This document shows positions 17,845-25,659 of a stretch of DNA of 64,000 bases, in pieces; the first letter of the stretch is position 1, and every line of letters starts with the position of its first letter. The notes under the pieces were generated by a model. The model saw nothing but the letters and a program-made list of their open reading frames with translations, was not told the DNA's origin and did not search any database. The translations under genes were made by a program, and so were the position numbers. The DNA is from Clostridia bacterium (GTDB taxonomy: Bacteria; Bacillota; Clostridia; Christensenellales; Aristaeellaceae): positions 124,001 through 188,000 of the forward strand of contig JAFVXE010000052.1 of assembly GCA_017501255.1 (NCBI GenBank), given 5' to 3'.

Positions 17845-17855
17845 CCGCACCCTCC

Positions 17856-18515
17856 TTATTCTTCATCTTGGCAGCGTTTCAATGCTGCCCGTGCCGCCAT
17901 CTGTTCGGCACTTTTCTTGCTGGTGCCCTGACCGGTGGCCATCTGCCGCCCCATGATGATCACTTCCGCCACAAAATGCCGGTCATGATCCGGGCCGGTT
18001 GCCTCGATAATGCGATAGCTGGGCAGACCCATTTCATGCGCCTGCGTATATTCCTGCAGACTGCTCTTGTCATCCTTCACCTTGGGGGCCACCAGCCTGT
18101 CCTCATCCTGAAACAGCCGGAAGATGACCTCCCGTACCGCCTCATAACCGCCATCCACATAGATGGCGGCCAGCACAGCCTCCACTGCATCGGCAAGAAT
18201 GCTGGGCTTTTCCCGCCCGCCGGTGAGGATCTCGCCATTGCCCATCACCAGGCAGCGGCCCAGATCCATCGAATGAGCCAGAACGCTCAGGGTGCGCTCG
18301 CAAACCAGCGCTGCACGGCGGGCTGTCAGCGCCCCTTCCTGAAAATTTGTGTACTTGTGATAAAGCAGATCGCTGACGCAAAACTCCAAAATAGCGTCCC
18401 CAAGGAACTCCAGCCGCTGATTATCCGGCTGTTTGGTGGAGGGATGCGTCAACGCCCTGCGCAAATGGGAAATATCCTTGAAGGTATACCCCAACGCTTG
18501 CTGCAAAGCCTGCAT
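17856..18515 (-). CDS. rnc: Ribonuclease III
   Basis: The 219-residue enzyme has the RNase III signature RLEFLGDAILEFCVSD, the second acidic cluster (KPSILADAVEAVLAAIYVDGG) and a C-terminal double-stranded RNA-binding domain (SLQEYTQAHEMGLPSYRI through SKKSAEQMAARAALKR). It cuts double-stranded RNA in rRNA precursors and structured mRNAs. It lies between acpP and smc, 11 bp before the smc start. A long stem-loop sits about 37 nt upstream of the start codon, a plausible target for cleavage by its own product, as known for rnc leaders elsewhere. Confidence 0.96.
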   Translation of the reverse strand: MQALQQALGYTFKDISHLRRALTHPSTKQPDNQRLEFLGDAILEFCVSDLLYHKYTNFQEGALTARRAALVCERTLSVLAHSMDLGRCLVMGNGEILTGGREKPSILADAVEAVLAAIYVDGGYEAVREVIFRLFQDEDRLVAPKVKDDKSSLQEYTQAHEMGLPSYRIIEATGPDHDRHFVAEVIIMGRQMATGQGTSKKSAEQMAARAALKRCQDEE

Positions 18516-18551
18516 GGTTCATTTCCTTTCCTTCCTGCAAGAATGAATACA

Positions 18552-18589
18552 GCGAGGGGCGGAGAAGCTATGCCTCCCACGCCCCTCGC
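18552..18589 (-). promoter_or_regulatory. Stem-loop between acpP and rnc (possible RNase III site)
   Basis: GCGAGGGGCG pairs perfectly with CGCCCCTCGC (10 bp) around an inner partly paired region. It lacks a T-tract on the minus strand, so it is not a typical terminator. Its place just before rnc suggests mRNA processing or attenuation. Confidence 0.6.
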
Positions 18590-18600
18590 CAAAGTGCAGC

Positions 18601-18825
18601 TTACTGCTTGCTCTCGATGTAGTTGACCACATCGCCCACGGTCTTGAGCTGAACGATCACTTCATCCTCCACTTCGATACCGAAGGTGGTTTCCAGCTCC
18701 AGAATCATCACCATCACGTTGGCGCTGTCAGCCTTCAGGTCTTCCACCAGACGGCTCTCGGCGGTGATGGAGGAAGCGTCCATCTGCAGCTGCTCGGCGA
18801 TCATATCGCGTACCTTTTCAAACAT
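18601..18825 (-). CDS. acpP: Acyl carrier protein
   Basis: The 74-residue acidic protein fits ACP in length and helix pattern. The phosphopantetheine serine is S34 in EDLKADSANVM; the usual DSL reads DSA here, a mild departure. The C-terminal IVQLKTVGDVVNYIESKQ is typical. ACP carries growing acyl chains and supplies acyl-ACP to PlsX, whose gene lies 47 bp upstream in the same operon. An AAAGGA ribosome binding site precedes the ATG. A second, canonical ACP may exist elsewhere in the genome, given the unusual DSA. Confidence 0.92.
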   Translation of the reverse strand: MFEKVRDMIAEQLQMDASSITAESRLVEDLKADSANVMVMILELETTFGIEVEDEVIVQLKTVGDVVNYIESKQ

Positions 18826-18872
18826 TTGGTTTCATCCTTTCCCTTTGTAGTGAATCATTGCGAAAAATCTAT

Positions 18873-19898
18873 CTATTCGGTGACGGTTTCCGTCTCCGCA
18901 CAGACCAGACCCTGCTGAATCTTGCCCACCACATCGCTCTCATGCATCAGAATGGCCTGCTTGAGGGCACAGGCAATGGCATGAGCATTGCAGGAACCAT
19001 GGGCCTTGACCACGCAGCCGCGTACGCCCAGAAGAGGAGCGCCGCCCACTTCGCTGTAGTCCATGGTCTTCTTGACCCGCTTGAAGGCCGGCTTGGCCAG
19101 AAGGCCGCCCAGCTTGCCACGGGTATCGGCAAAGATTTCCTTCTTGATGATGCCCATCAGCGTTCCGGCAACGCCTTCCATAAACTTGAGGATCACATTG
19201 CCCACAAAGCCGTCGCAGACGATCACATCCGCAGCATCATTGGTAATCTCACGGGCTTCCACGTTGCCCACGAAATTCAGGTTCTTGTCAGCCTCCAAAA
19301 GGGGGTAGGTTTCCTTGGTGAGAGCGCAGCCTTTTTCAGCTTCTGCGCCATTGTTCACCAGACCGATCCGGGGATTTTCAATGCCCCGCATCCCCTGCAT
19401 ATAGGCCTTGCCCATCAAGGCAAACTGATGCAGGTACTCAGGACGGCAATCCACATTGGCGCCGCAGTCGATCAGCAGGAAATAATCCTTGCCATTGGGC
19501 AGCAAAGGAGCCAGCGCAGGGCGTTCAATGCCCTGAATGCGGCCCAGACGGAACATACCGCCTGCCAGCACTGCGCCGGTGCTGCCAGCGGATACAAACG
19601 CATCCACCAGACCATCACGCAGCTTGAGCATACCATCCACAATGGCGCTGTTCTTCTTTTTCCGAACCGCCATTACGGGGGATTCACAGTTGGTGATCAC
19701 TTCCTGGCAGTCGGTCAGGGTCAGCCGCTGGCGGGCGGCGGCAGAAGCAAAAACTTCATCCACCACCGGGGTGACCACATCCAGCGGGCCGGCCAGTTCC
19801 ACTTCCAGCTCCGGGTGCAGGTTCAGCGCTTCCAGAGCGCCTTCCACGGTTGCCCGGGGGGCGTTGTCGCCCCCCATGGCATCCAGATAAATCTTCAT
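18873..19898 (-). CDS. plsX: Phosphate acyltransferase PlsX
   Basis: The protein begins MKIYLDAMGGDNAPRATVEGALEA and contains MAVRKKKNSAIVDGM, GSTGAVLAGGMFRLGRI and IVCDGFVGNVILKFMEG, the unmistakable PlsX landmarks. It converts acyl-ACP to acyl-phosphate, the first step of phospholipid synthesis in most Gram-positive bacteria. The start is ATG 19896-19898, 8 nt after GAGG; a TTG two codons upstream is too near that site. At 341 residues the length is standard. It is followed by acpP and preceded by the beta-propeller protein gene with a 17-bp gap. Confidence 0.96.
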   Translation of the reverse strand: MKIYLDAMGGDNAPRATVEGALEALNLHPELEVELAGPLDVVTPVVDEVFASAAARQRLTLTDCQEVITNCESPVMAVRKKKNSAIVDGMLKLRDGLVDAFVSAGSTGAVLAGGMFRLGRIQGIERPALAPLLPNGKDYFLLIDCGANVDCRPEYLHQFALMGKAYMQGMRGIENPRIGLVNNGAEAEKGCALTKETYPLLEADKNLNFVGNVEAREITNDAADVIVCDGFVGNVILKFMEGVAGTLMGIIKKEIFADTRGKLGGLLAKPAFKRVKKTMDYSEVGGAPLLGVRGCVVKAHGSCNAHAIACALKQAILMHESDVVGKIQQGLVCAETETVTE

Positions 19899-19915
19899 AA
19901 GCAATTCCTCTTTCG

Positions 19916-22900
19916 TTACTCGATGCGGAAGCAGTACACAGCGCCCTTGCCGCGGCCGGTTGCGCCGATGACCAGCATATCGCCGTAAACAGCGGGAGAA
20001 GCAGTCAGTTCGCCATCGATTTCCACGGTGGACAGCACCTCGCCGGTCTTGGCATCCATCAGGTTGATCTTGCCGTCCAGTTCGGCCTGAATAATCCAGG
20101 CGTCGCCAGCTTCATTATACACGGCCACGGGGCTGGAAACAGCGCTGACAGGCAGCTCAGTCTGCCAGGCAACGGTACCGTCGTCCTTGTTCAGGGCGAT
20201 CACCAGAGAGCCGTTCTTGCCGCAGGCCACGGTAAAGATGACCAGATCGCCGATGTTTTCCTGACCCACCACCGGGCTGGCTTCCAGACCCAGATCATAC
20301 TCAGCGTGGTAGGTGCACTCCGGCACGGTGTAGTTCCAGATTTCTTCACCGGTCAGACCGTTGATCTTGCGCAGGATACAGCTGCCTTCCCGGCGCAGGT
20401 TGAACACGGTGGTACCGGTATACAGCGCCAGATCGGTGCCGTTTTCCAGATCCAGAGCGGGGGTGGCATCGATATTATCGCCGGTTTTCACAGACCAGAT
20501 GGGGCTCAGGGTGTTCACATCCACGCACTGCAGTACGCCGAATTCATCTCCGTAGTACACATAGTTGCCATACATGGCAACGCTGCCGTCGATGTTGCCC
20601 TTCTTCTCCTGATCCTTCACGGTAGTCTTGTAGGCCTGCAGACCCTCGCCCAGCTTGATCTTGCCGGACTGATAGTCGTACACCTCCGCCTGGGGACCCA
20701 GCTCGGCGGTATAGAGCAAACCGCCCTGGCTGCCAAAGATCATGGTGCCGGTGGTGCTGTCGAACAGGGCAGCGCCCAGCACGCCGGAATAGTTGCTGGT
20801 ACGGTCCTTGCCGTCGGTTTCGATCATACGGATCTGCTTGTTGTTGAGCAGGTTGATGATGCGGTAGCCGCTCTTGACCTTGCCCTTGTACAGGTTGCTG
20901 TGGCTCTGGCCCACCGACAGGATGGGGGTACCATTGGTGGCCACGGACAGGCCGCCGGCGCTGGGAGCGCCCATATCGAAGGGATCACGGGTCATTTCAC
21001 CGGTGTTCAGGTTGTAGAAATAGATCTTGCCATCCTGACCGGCCACGATCACTTCCTTCAGCGCCTTCACCTGACGAGCTTCCTCAGTGATGCCCATGAA
21101 GGTGCGCAGGTTGATGGGCCACTTGACAATAACGGGCTGGCCGGGAGCCACAACGCCATACACGCTGCCGTCATTGATCTTCATGCTGCCCACTTCCTGC
21201 TTCCACACCTCGGTCAGCGTGCCGCTGGTCACCTCAACGGTGCCGTAAGCTGCATTCTGACGCATGGGGCCGCCGCGGAAGGTAAGCACACCTGCCTGTT
21301 TCCACACAGCATAGTCGCTGGCAGCGCCTTCAACGGAGGTGTAGGGCGCATACATATTCACCTTGTTTTCACGGGTGAAGGAATCGGTGGTCTTACCATC
21401 GTTGTAGCGGGTCACCTTCAGTGCAGCCTCGCCCTCTGCCGGGTTGGTGGCATCCGTTGCCTGGGCATCCTCCAGCTGGGGCAGCATGGTGGGCGTAGGT
21501 TCAGGCGTGGGTTCGGGGGTGGGGGTGGGTTCCGGCGTGGGCGTCGGTTCCGGAGTAGGCGTGGGAGTAGGTTCGGGGGTGGGCGTGGGTTCGGGGGTTG
21601 CGGTGGGGGCCATGGTGGGTTCGGGCGTGTTTTCCACCATCATCTCATCGGGGCTGGTGGTGGTAGCAGGGCCGACCTCCGCCTGTACCTTGAACCCGGA
21701 GGTGATATAGTTCTGGGGATCAGCAGCGGTCTGATAGCTGACGCTGTATTCACCCGCATAGGATTCGTTGGCAGTATAGGGAATCGTCCAGCGCAGGGTC
21801 TCACCCTCGGTGGTCACCTGACCGGCAGCACGGGCATCCTCCAGCGTGCGGCTGAGTACCGTAGAGCCATACTGGTTATCCACACGGACGCTGGTAACAT
21901 CCGTGGAGGTCAACATTTGGAAAACCAGCTCGGCAGGCAGGGTATCCAAATCGCCATCCACAGTGAAGTCCTGCATAGGTGCCACAACCGCCTTGGGGCC
22001 GGTGATGGATACCGTGGTGGAAGAGCGCATTCCTTCGCTCTCGCTGCCGTCGCTCTTCTGCGCATATACAGTGAAGCCGCCGGTATAGGCTTCCTCCACC
22101 TGGCAGGTGGGGGTCCAGATATACTCGTCGCTGTTGTTGATCACTTCGCCGCCCAGCACCAGCTGATCGGAGAACAGCTTGCTGTACACCGTGAAGCCAT
22201 TGTCGTTTTCGATACGGATGCCTTCAATGTTCTTGGAGGTCTGCACCGTAAAGCGGACATCAGCGGGAGCGGCGCTGTCAGCAGTGGAGACGTTAAAGCT
22301 CTTCAGGGGAGTGTCATCGGGCAGAATCATGCCCTTGACGTTGGAAAATACCGTGGTAACGGAATTTTTCAGGCCGCCCATGGTATTGCCCACGGGGCCG
22401 CCTACCTTGCTCCAGTCAGGCAGGCAGATGCCAGCCAGCAAAGCGCCGATCACCAACAGTACGATGATCAGCGGCAGCAGGATGCCGCCACGGCGCTCCT
22501 CTTCATCCTCATCCTCGAAATCATAGGGATCCCGGTTGACCGTGGCACTGGGACGGCGGCGGGGATCTTCGTAAGGATTGCGGGGCTGCTGCGGATAACC
22601 GCCGTAGTTCTGCTCATCCTCATACACCGGCTGACGCTGCATTCCCTGCTGGGGACGCTGCATGGGCTGGGGCCGGTTCTGGGGCTGCATGGGACGCTGA
22701 CCAGGCTGCCGGGGCTGCTGCATGGGCTGACGGACAGGCTGCTGACGGGGCTGATCATAGCTGGGCTGATAACCCTGCATATCATACTCGTTCCCGGCAT
22801 CGCCGTATTCATCCATTTCAGAGCGCACACGGGCTTTGGCCTGCCGTGCACGATCCGCAACAGACATTCCCTGCTCGGGCATTGCTGTACGGGCGCCGGT

Positions 22901-23557
22901 ATACTGGCCCCCTGCCACTGCTGCTCTGCGGGCCATGGGCTGCTGCGCCTCGCTGTCGCCAGCGCCGAAAAGATCAACTTCCTGCTCTTCCGGCATCATC
23001 TGGGGCTGAGGCCGCTGCATGGGCTGGGGACTGCGTTCAGGCTGCATGGGGTGCTGGGGCATTTCCGGCTGAACAGGCCGCTGCACAGGCTGCTGCATGG
23101 GCATATCCCCCATGTTTTCCGCAGGCATCTGCGGCTGCTCGGCAGCGGAAGAACGGCGACGGCGACGGGGCTGCTCCTGGGGATAAGCCGTCATTGCCAC
23201 GCCGGGACGCTGTTCCATGGAAGCGGGAGCCTGCTGCTGGAAGCGTTCCTCCTCTGCGGGGGCAGGGGTGGTGCGCCGGGTGACCATCTGCACAGGTGCA
23301 GCGATACGGGTGGGCGCATTATCCCCCATGGCAGAAAAATCCTGCTGAGAAAACAGCGGAGATCCCCCCTGCTGAAGCTCTGCCCCCATAGGCGCAGGGC
23401 GATCCGTCAGGAAGGAGGCACCGTTAGGAACCTGATCGGGTTTCCGCCAGGCAGCAAACGGATCGCCGCCGGGCGCAGACATACCGGGTTGTTCCGGCTG
23501 CTGAGGCTGGCCATAGCCGCCTTGGTAGGGATACTGATTGTTGTTGTAATCGCTCAA
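19916..23557 (-). CDS. Membrane-anchored PQQ-like beta-propeller protein with long disordered N terminus
   Basis: The 1213-residue product has four parts: a cytoplasmic, disordered Gln/Pro/Met/Arg-rich region (1-350); one membrane helix (GGILLPLIIVLLVIGALLAG, about 360-382); an extracellular part with two or three beta-rich modules (about 400-640); a Pro-Thr-Glu-Pro spacer (647-689); and a PQQ-like beta-propeller (690-1213) with repeats such as VIALNKDDGTVAWQTEL and INLMDAKTGEVLSTV. Such propellers act as scaffolds for envelope complexes, as BamB does, or bind ligands. The start is a TTG at 23555-23557, chosen because AAGGAG lies 9 nt upstream. It heads the plsX-acpP-rnc-smc-ftsY run with its own extended -10 promoter. 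Function unknown. Confidence 0.85.
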   Translation of the reverse strand: MSDYNNNQYPYQGGYGQPQQPEQPGMSAPGGDPFAAWRKPDQVPNGASFLTDRPAPMGAELQQGGSPLFSQQDFSAMGDNAPTRIAAPVQMVTRRTTPAPAEEERFQQQAPASMEQRPGVAMTAYPQEQPRRRRRSSAAEQPQMPAENMGDMPMQQPVQRPVQPEMPQHPMQPERSPQPMQRPQPQMMPEEQEVDLFGAGDSEAQQPMARRAAVAGGQYTGARTAMPEQGMSVADRARQAKARVRSEMDEYGDAGNEYDMQGYQPSYDQPRQQPVRQPMQQPRQPGQRPMQPQNRPQPMQRPQQGMQRQPVYEDEQNYGGYPQQPRNPYEDPRRRPSATVNRDPYDFEDEDEEERRGGILLPLIIVLLVIGALLAGICLPDWSKVGGPVGNTMGGLKNSVTTVFSNVKGMILPDDTPLKSFNVSTADSAAPADVRFTVQTSKNIEGIRIENDNGFTVYSKLFSDQLVLGGEVINNSDEYIWTPTCQVEEAYTGGFTVYAQKSDGSESEGMRSSTTVSITGPKAVVAPMQDFTVDGDLDTLPAELVFQMLTSTDVTSVRVDNQYGSTVLSRTLEDARAAGQVTTEGETLRWTIPYTANESYAGEYSVSYQTAADPQNYITSGFKVQAEVGPATTTSPDEMMVENTPEPTMAPTATPEPTPTPEPTPTPTPEPTPTPEPTPTPEPTPEPTPTMLPQLEDAQATDATNPAEGEAALKVTRYNDGKTTDSFTRENKVNMYAPYTSVEGAASDYAVWKQAGVLTFRGGPMRQNAAYGTVEVTSGTLTEVWKQEVGSMKINDGSVYGVVAPGQPVIVKWPINLRTFMGITEEARQVKALKEVIVAGQDGKIYFYNLNTGEMTRDPFDMGAPSAGGLSVATNGTPILSVGQSHSNLYKGKVKSGYRIINLLNNKQIRMIETDGKDRTSNYSGVLGAALFDSTTGTMIFGSQGGLLYTAELGPQAEVYDYQSGKIKLGEGLQAYKTTVKDQEKKGNIDGSVAMYGNYVYYGDEFGVLQCVDVNTLSPIWSVKTGDNIDATPALDLENGTDLALYTGTTVFNLRREGSCILRKINGLTGEEIWNYTVPECTYHAEYDLGLEASPVVGQENIGDLVIFTVACGKNGSLVIALNKDDGTVAWQTELPVSAVSSPVAVYNEAGDAWIIQAELDGKINLMDAKTGEVLSTVEIDGELTASPAVYGDMLVIGATGRGKGAVYCFRIE
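21487..21615 (-). repeat. In-gene repeat encoding a Pro-Glu-Pro-Thr spacer
   Basis: Short degenerate G/T-rich units (for example GGTTCGGGGGTGGGCGTGGG) recur about ten times and encode TPEPTP repeats. This is a wall- or matrix-spanning linker and a likely site of length variation. Confidence 0.8.
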
Positions 23558-23685
23558 GGTTTTGCACTCCTTATTCGATTTGGATCCTTTGTAGCCTGCC
23601 CGCCGATGCAGACAGGAATAGCAGCATATGTCAATCCCCGCCTTGCTTTCGCAAAGGGGACAGGTATGGCATCATGCACATACCT
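23558..23685 (-). other. Structured leader of the beta-propeller gene
   Basis: The roughly 130-nt untranslated leader can form small hairpins: GGTATG/CATACC and a GAAA-loop hairpin (CCTTTGC-gaaa-GCAAGG, flanked by CCCC/GGGG). I recognise no known riboswitch. Confidence 0.4.
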
Positions 23686-23691
23686 TTTTCT

Positions 23692-23720
23692 ATTATACCA
23701 ATATTCGTCCAAGTCTACAA
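23692..23720 (-). promoter_or_regulatory. Promoter of the beta-propeller/plsX/smc operon
   Basis: TTGTAG (23715-23720 on minus), 17-bp spacer, TATAAT (23692-23697), with TG one base before the -10 (TGGTATAAT), making an extended -10 promoter. Confidence 0.75.
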
Positions 23721-23832
23721 GCCCCTGTCGCTTTGTTTTACGTTTGTCGCAAAAGCAGGGTTTCTTCAACGTGCGTCGAATAGATAAAATGCGTATGCCT
23801 TGAAACCTTTTCAACCGGTAAGGAGGATTCCT

Positions 23833-25281
23833 ATGCAGGAACCTGTCATCGTATTATGCAAAGAACGTGCCACCAGCTGGCTGATTGCCCGGCTTTTGCG
23901 CTGGCGTCAGGTATACAGCCTGTGCCTGCCTTTTGATACACCTCTGGAAACCCTGCTGCGCCATCAGCCCAAGGGTTTGATTCTTTCTGCCCCGCTGGAT
24001 GAACCCGGCGCCATGGATGGGCTGGATACCCGAATTTTCCAAACAGAGCTGCCTGTTCTGGCCCTTGGCGGCGTTGCCGCTGCCCTGTGCGTGATGAACG
24101 GCGGTCAGATTGCCCCGGTGATTCATTCCACCACACCCCTTCCCCTTACGCTGGCGGAGCATCCCCTGTTTGCTGAGATGGATCCCTCCGGCTGTATGCT
24201 GCGTTCGCTGGCAGCCCTGAATCCCGAAGAGGGCATGACGGCCATCGCCGCTGCCGGGGAGGATGTTATCGGTTTTTCCCTGAATGAAAAACCCATTTTT
24301 GCGCTGGAATATCCCATTGAGCGCAACGACCCGAATGCCGGACAACTCCTGACTAATTTTGCCTACACCATCTGCAAATGCCGGGCCGACTGGAACGAAG
24401 ATTCCATGATTGACGAGGCCATCCAAACCCTCCGGGAAGGCGTGCCTGCCGATGGCCAGGTGCTGTGCGCTGTTTCCGGCGGCGTGGACAGTGCCGTATG
24501 CGCCAAGCTGGCCAGCATGGCACTGGGTGATCGCTTGCGCTGCCTGTTTGTGGATACTGGCCTGTTCCGGCAAAATGAGCCTCAGAGCGTCATGGACGAA
24601 TTCCAGGATATGCTGGGCATTCAGGTGGAGTACATCAACGCCCGCGAATGCTTTATGCACGGGCTTGACGGCCTGACCGAAGCCGACGCAAAGGAAACTG
24701 CCGCTTCCGCTCTCATGCGCCAGATTCTGACCGATCACCTCAAGGCGCATCCTGAGCTTTGCGGGCTGGTGATGGGCACCAACTACAACGATACGCTCTA
24801 CAACAGCGAAAGCCGCCATATTGAACTGGATGCTTCCATCACCATTCTGGAGCCGATTCATACCATGTTCAAGGATGAAGTGCGCCGTCTGGCCACTGCC
24901 CTGGGGATGCCCCCGGCCATTGCCAATCGTCAGTCCTTCCCCTCCAGCGGTCTGGCGCTGCGTATTTTCGGCACCATCACCGATGAGCGGCTCAACCTGC
25001 TCCGGGCTGCGGATGCCTGCCTGATGGAGGAAATTCAGGAAGCCGGACTGGACAAGAAGCTCTGGCAATACTACGCCACCCTGATCCAGAGCCCCGATGC
25101 GCCCGCTATGCACGCCGTATGCCTGCGGGCCATTCAGACCTCCCAGAGCCGGGGACTGGCTGCACGCCTGCCCTTTGACCTGCTGGAACGGGCCACCGAG
25201 CGCATTCTGGCCGAGGTGCCCGGCGTATCCCGTGTGGTATACGACCTGACCCCCAGCAAACATTACGGTATTCTGGAATAA
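23833..25281 (+). CDS. GMP synthase-like protein with inactivated glutaminase domain
   Basis: The 482-residue protein aligns end to end with GuaA. The amidotransferase half (1-180) has lost all three catalytic residues: the nucleophile region reads VLALGGVAA where GuaA has VLGICYGMQ (Cys to Gly, about residue 79), and the His/Glu site QFHPE reads LEYPI. The synthetase half is recognisable: PP-loop SGGVDS (215-220), FVDTGL, MFKDEVRRLA, FPSSGLALRIFG (GuaA has FPGPGLA) and the C-terminal RVVYDLTPSKHYGILE (GuaA ends KPPGTIEWE). AAGGAGG lies 6 nt before ATG 23833. It may use free ammonia or another substrate; a true guaA is expected elsewhere. It is not a pseudogene, as the frame is intact. Confidence 0.85.
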   Translation: MQEPVIVLCKERATSWLIARLLRWRQVYSLCLPFDTPLETLLRHQPKGLILSAPLDEPGAMDGLDTRIFQTELPVLALGGVAAALCVMNGGQIAPVIHSTTPLPLTLAEHPLFAEMDPSGCMLRSLAALNPEEGMTAIAAAGEDVIGFSLNEKPIFALEYPIERNDPNAGQLLTNFAYTICKCRADWNEDSMIDEAIQTLREGVPADGQVLCAVSGGVDSAVCAKLASMALGDRLRCLFVDTGLFRQNEPQSVMDEFQDMLGIQVEYINARECFMHGLDGLTEADAKETAASALMRQILTDHLKAHPELCGLVMGTNYNDTLYNSESRHIELDASITILEPIHTMFKDEVRRLATALGMPPAIANRQSFPSSGLALRIFGTITDERLNLLRAADACLMEEIQEAGLDKKLWQYYATLIQSPDAPAMHAVCLRAIQTSQSRGLAARLPFDLLERATERILAEVPGVSRVVYDLTPSKHYGILE

Positions 25282-25295
25282 GTTTTCATCCACAA

Positions 25296-25640
25296 AAGCG
25301 CCCCTGCGGGCGCTTCAGGTCGTCAAAAAACTCGCCTGCGGCGATTTTTTCGCCGAGGCTTGCACCGTTTGCCTACGAGCCTACGGCTCGCCGGGCGGCA
25401 AACGGCGATAGGAATCCCTTGCTACGCAAGGGTTCCGAAACCGCCGGAAGGGTGAGCAAAGCGAACCGAGGCGTGAGGACAGCGCAAAGCGCTCCCGCAA
25501 CGCCGAAGCCCAAAACCGACCGAAGGTTGGGTTTGGGCCGCAATGCACGCCGCTGGTTTCGGATTGGCAATCAGAGGGCTGCGGCCCTCCGATACCTCCG
25601 AGGGGTTCTTTGACAGTCTGAAGCGCCCCTGCGGGCGCTT
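25296..25640. mobile_element. MITE-like palindromic element inserted in a terminator (candidate)
   Basis: The 378-bp gap before the dipeptidase gene holds no gene. Its two ends are the same 20-bp hairpin (AAGCGCCCCTGCGGGCGCTT at 25296-25315 and 25621-25640); only the second keeps a T-tract. Just inside lie imperfect inverted ends (GTCAAAAAACTC at 25322-25333 and GAGGGGTTCTTTGAC at 25600-25614). The interior is nested palindromes: CCGTTTGCC/GGCAAACGG enclosing CGAGCC/GGCTCG, CCCTTGC/GCAAGGG, GCGC/GCGC, CCCAAA/TTTGGG and GAGGGC/GCCCTC. No transposase is encoded. This is how a non-autonomous element or a folded RNA would look. Confidence 0.55.
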
Positions 25641-25644
25641 TTTT
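25621..25644 (+). terminator. Terminator (second hairpin copy with T-tract)
   Basis: AAGCGCCC (25621-25628) pairs with GGGCGCTT (25633-25640) and runs into TTTTTT. It lies only 4 bp before the ribosome binding site of the dipeptidase gene, so dipeptidase needs readthrough or a promoter inside the repeat. Confidence 0.75.
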
Positions 25645-25659
25645 CACAAGGAGGATTCT

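Noticed and set aside
11062..17931. Very long plus-strand open frames opposite ftsY, smc and rnc
   Set aside because: The minus-strand genes are unmistakable; the antisense products have His/Gln-rich composition with no family resemblance.
20306..23803. An 1165-residue plus-strand open frame opposite the beta-propeller gene
   Set aside because: Gly/His/Arg-rich translation without motifs; the minus strand has signal, membrane helix and propeller repeats.
25543..25659. Upstream in-frame extension of the dipeptidase
   Set aside because: It lies in the palindromic repeat and the terminator; AAGGAGG and the metal-binding start of the family put the beginning at 25660.
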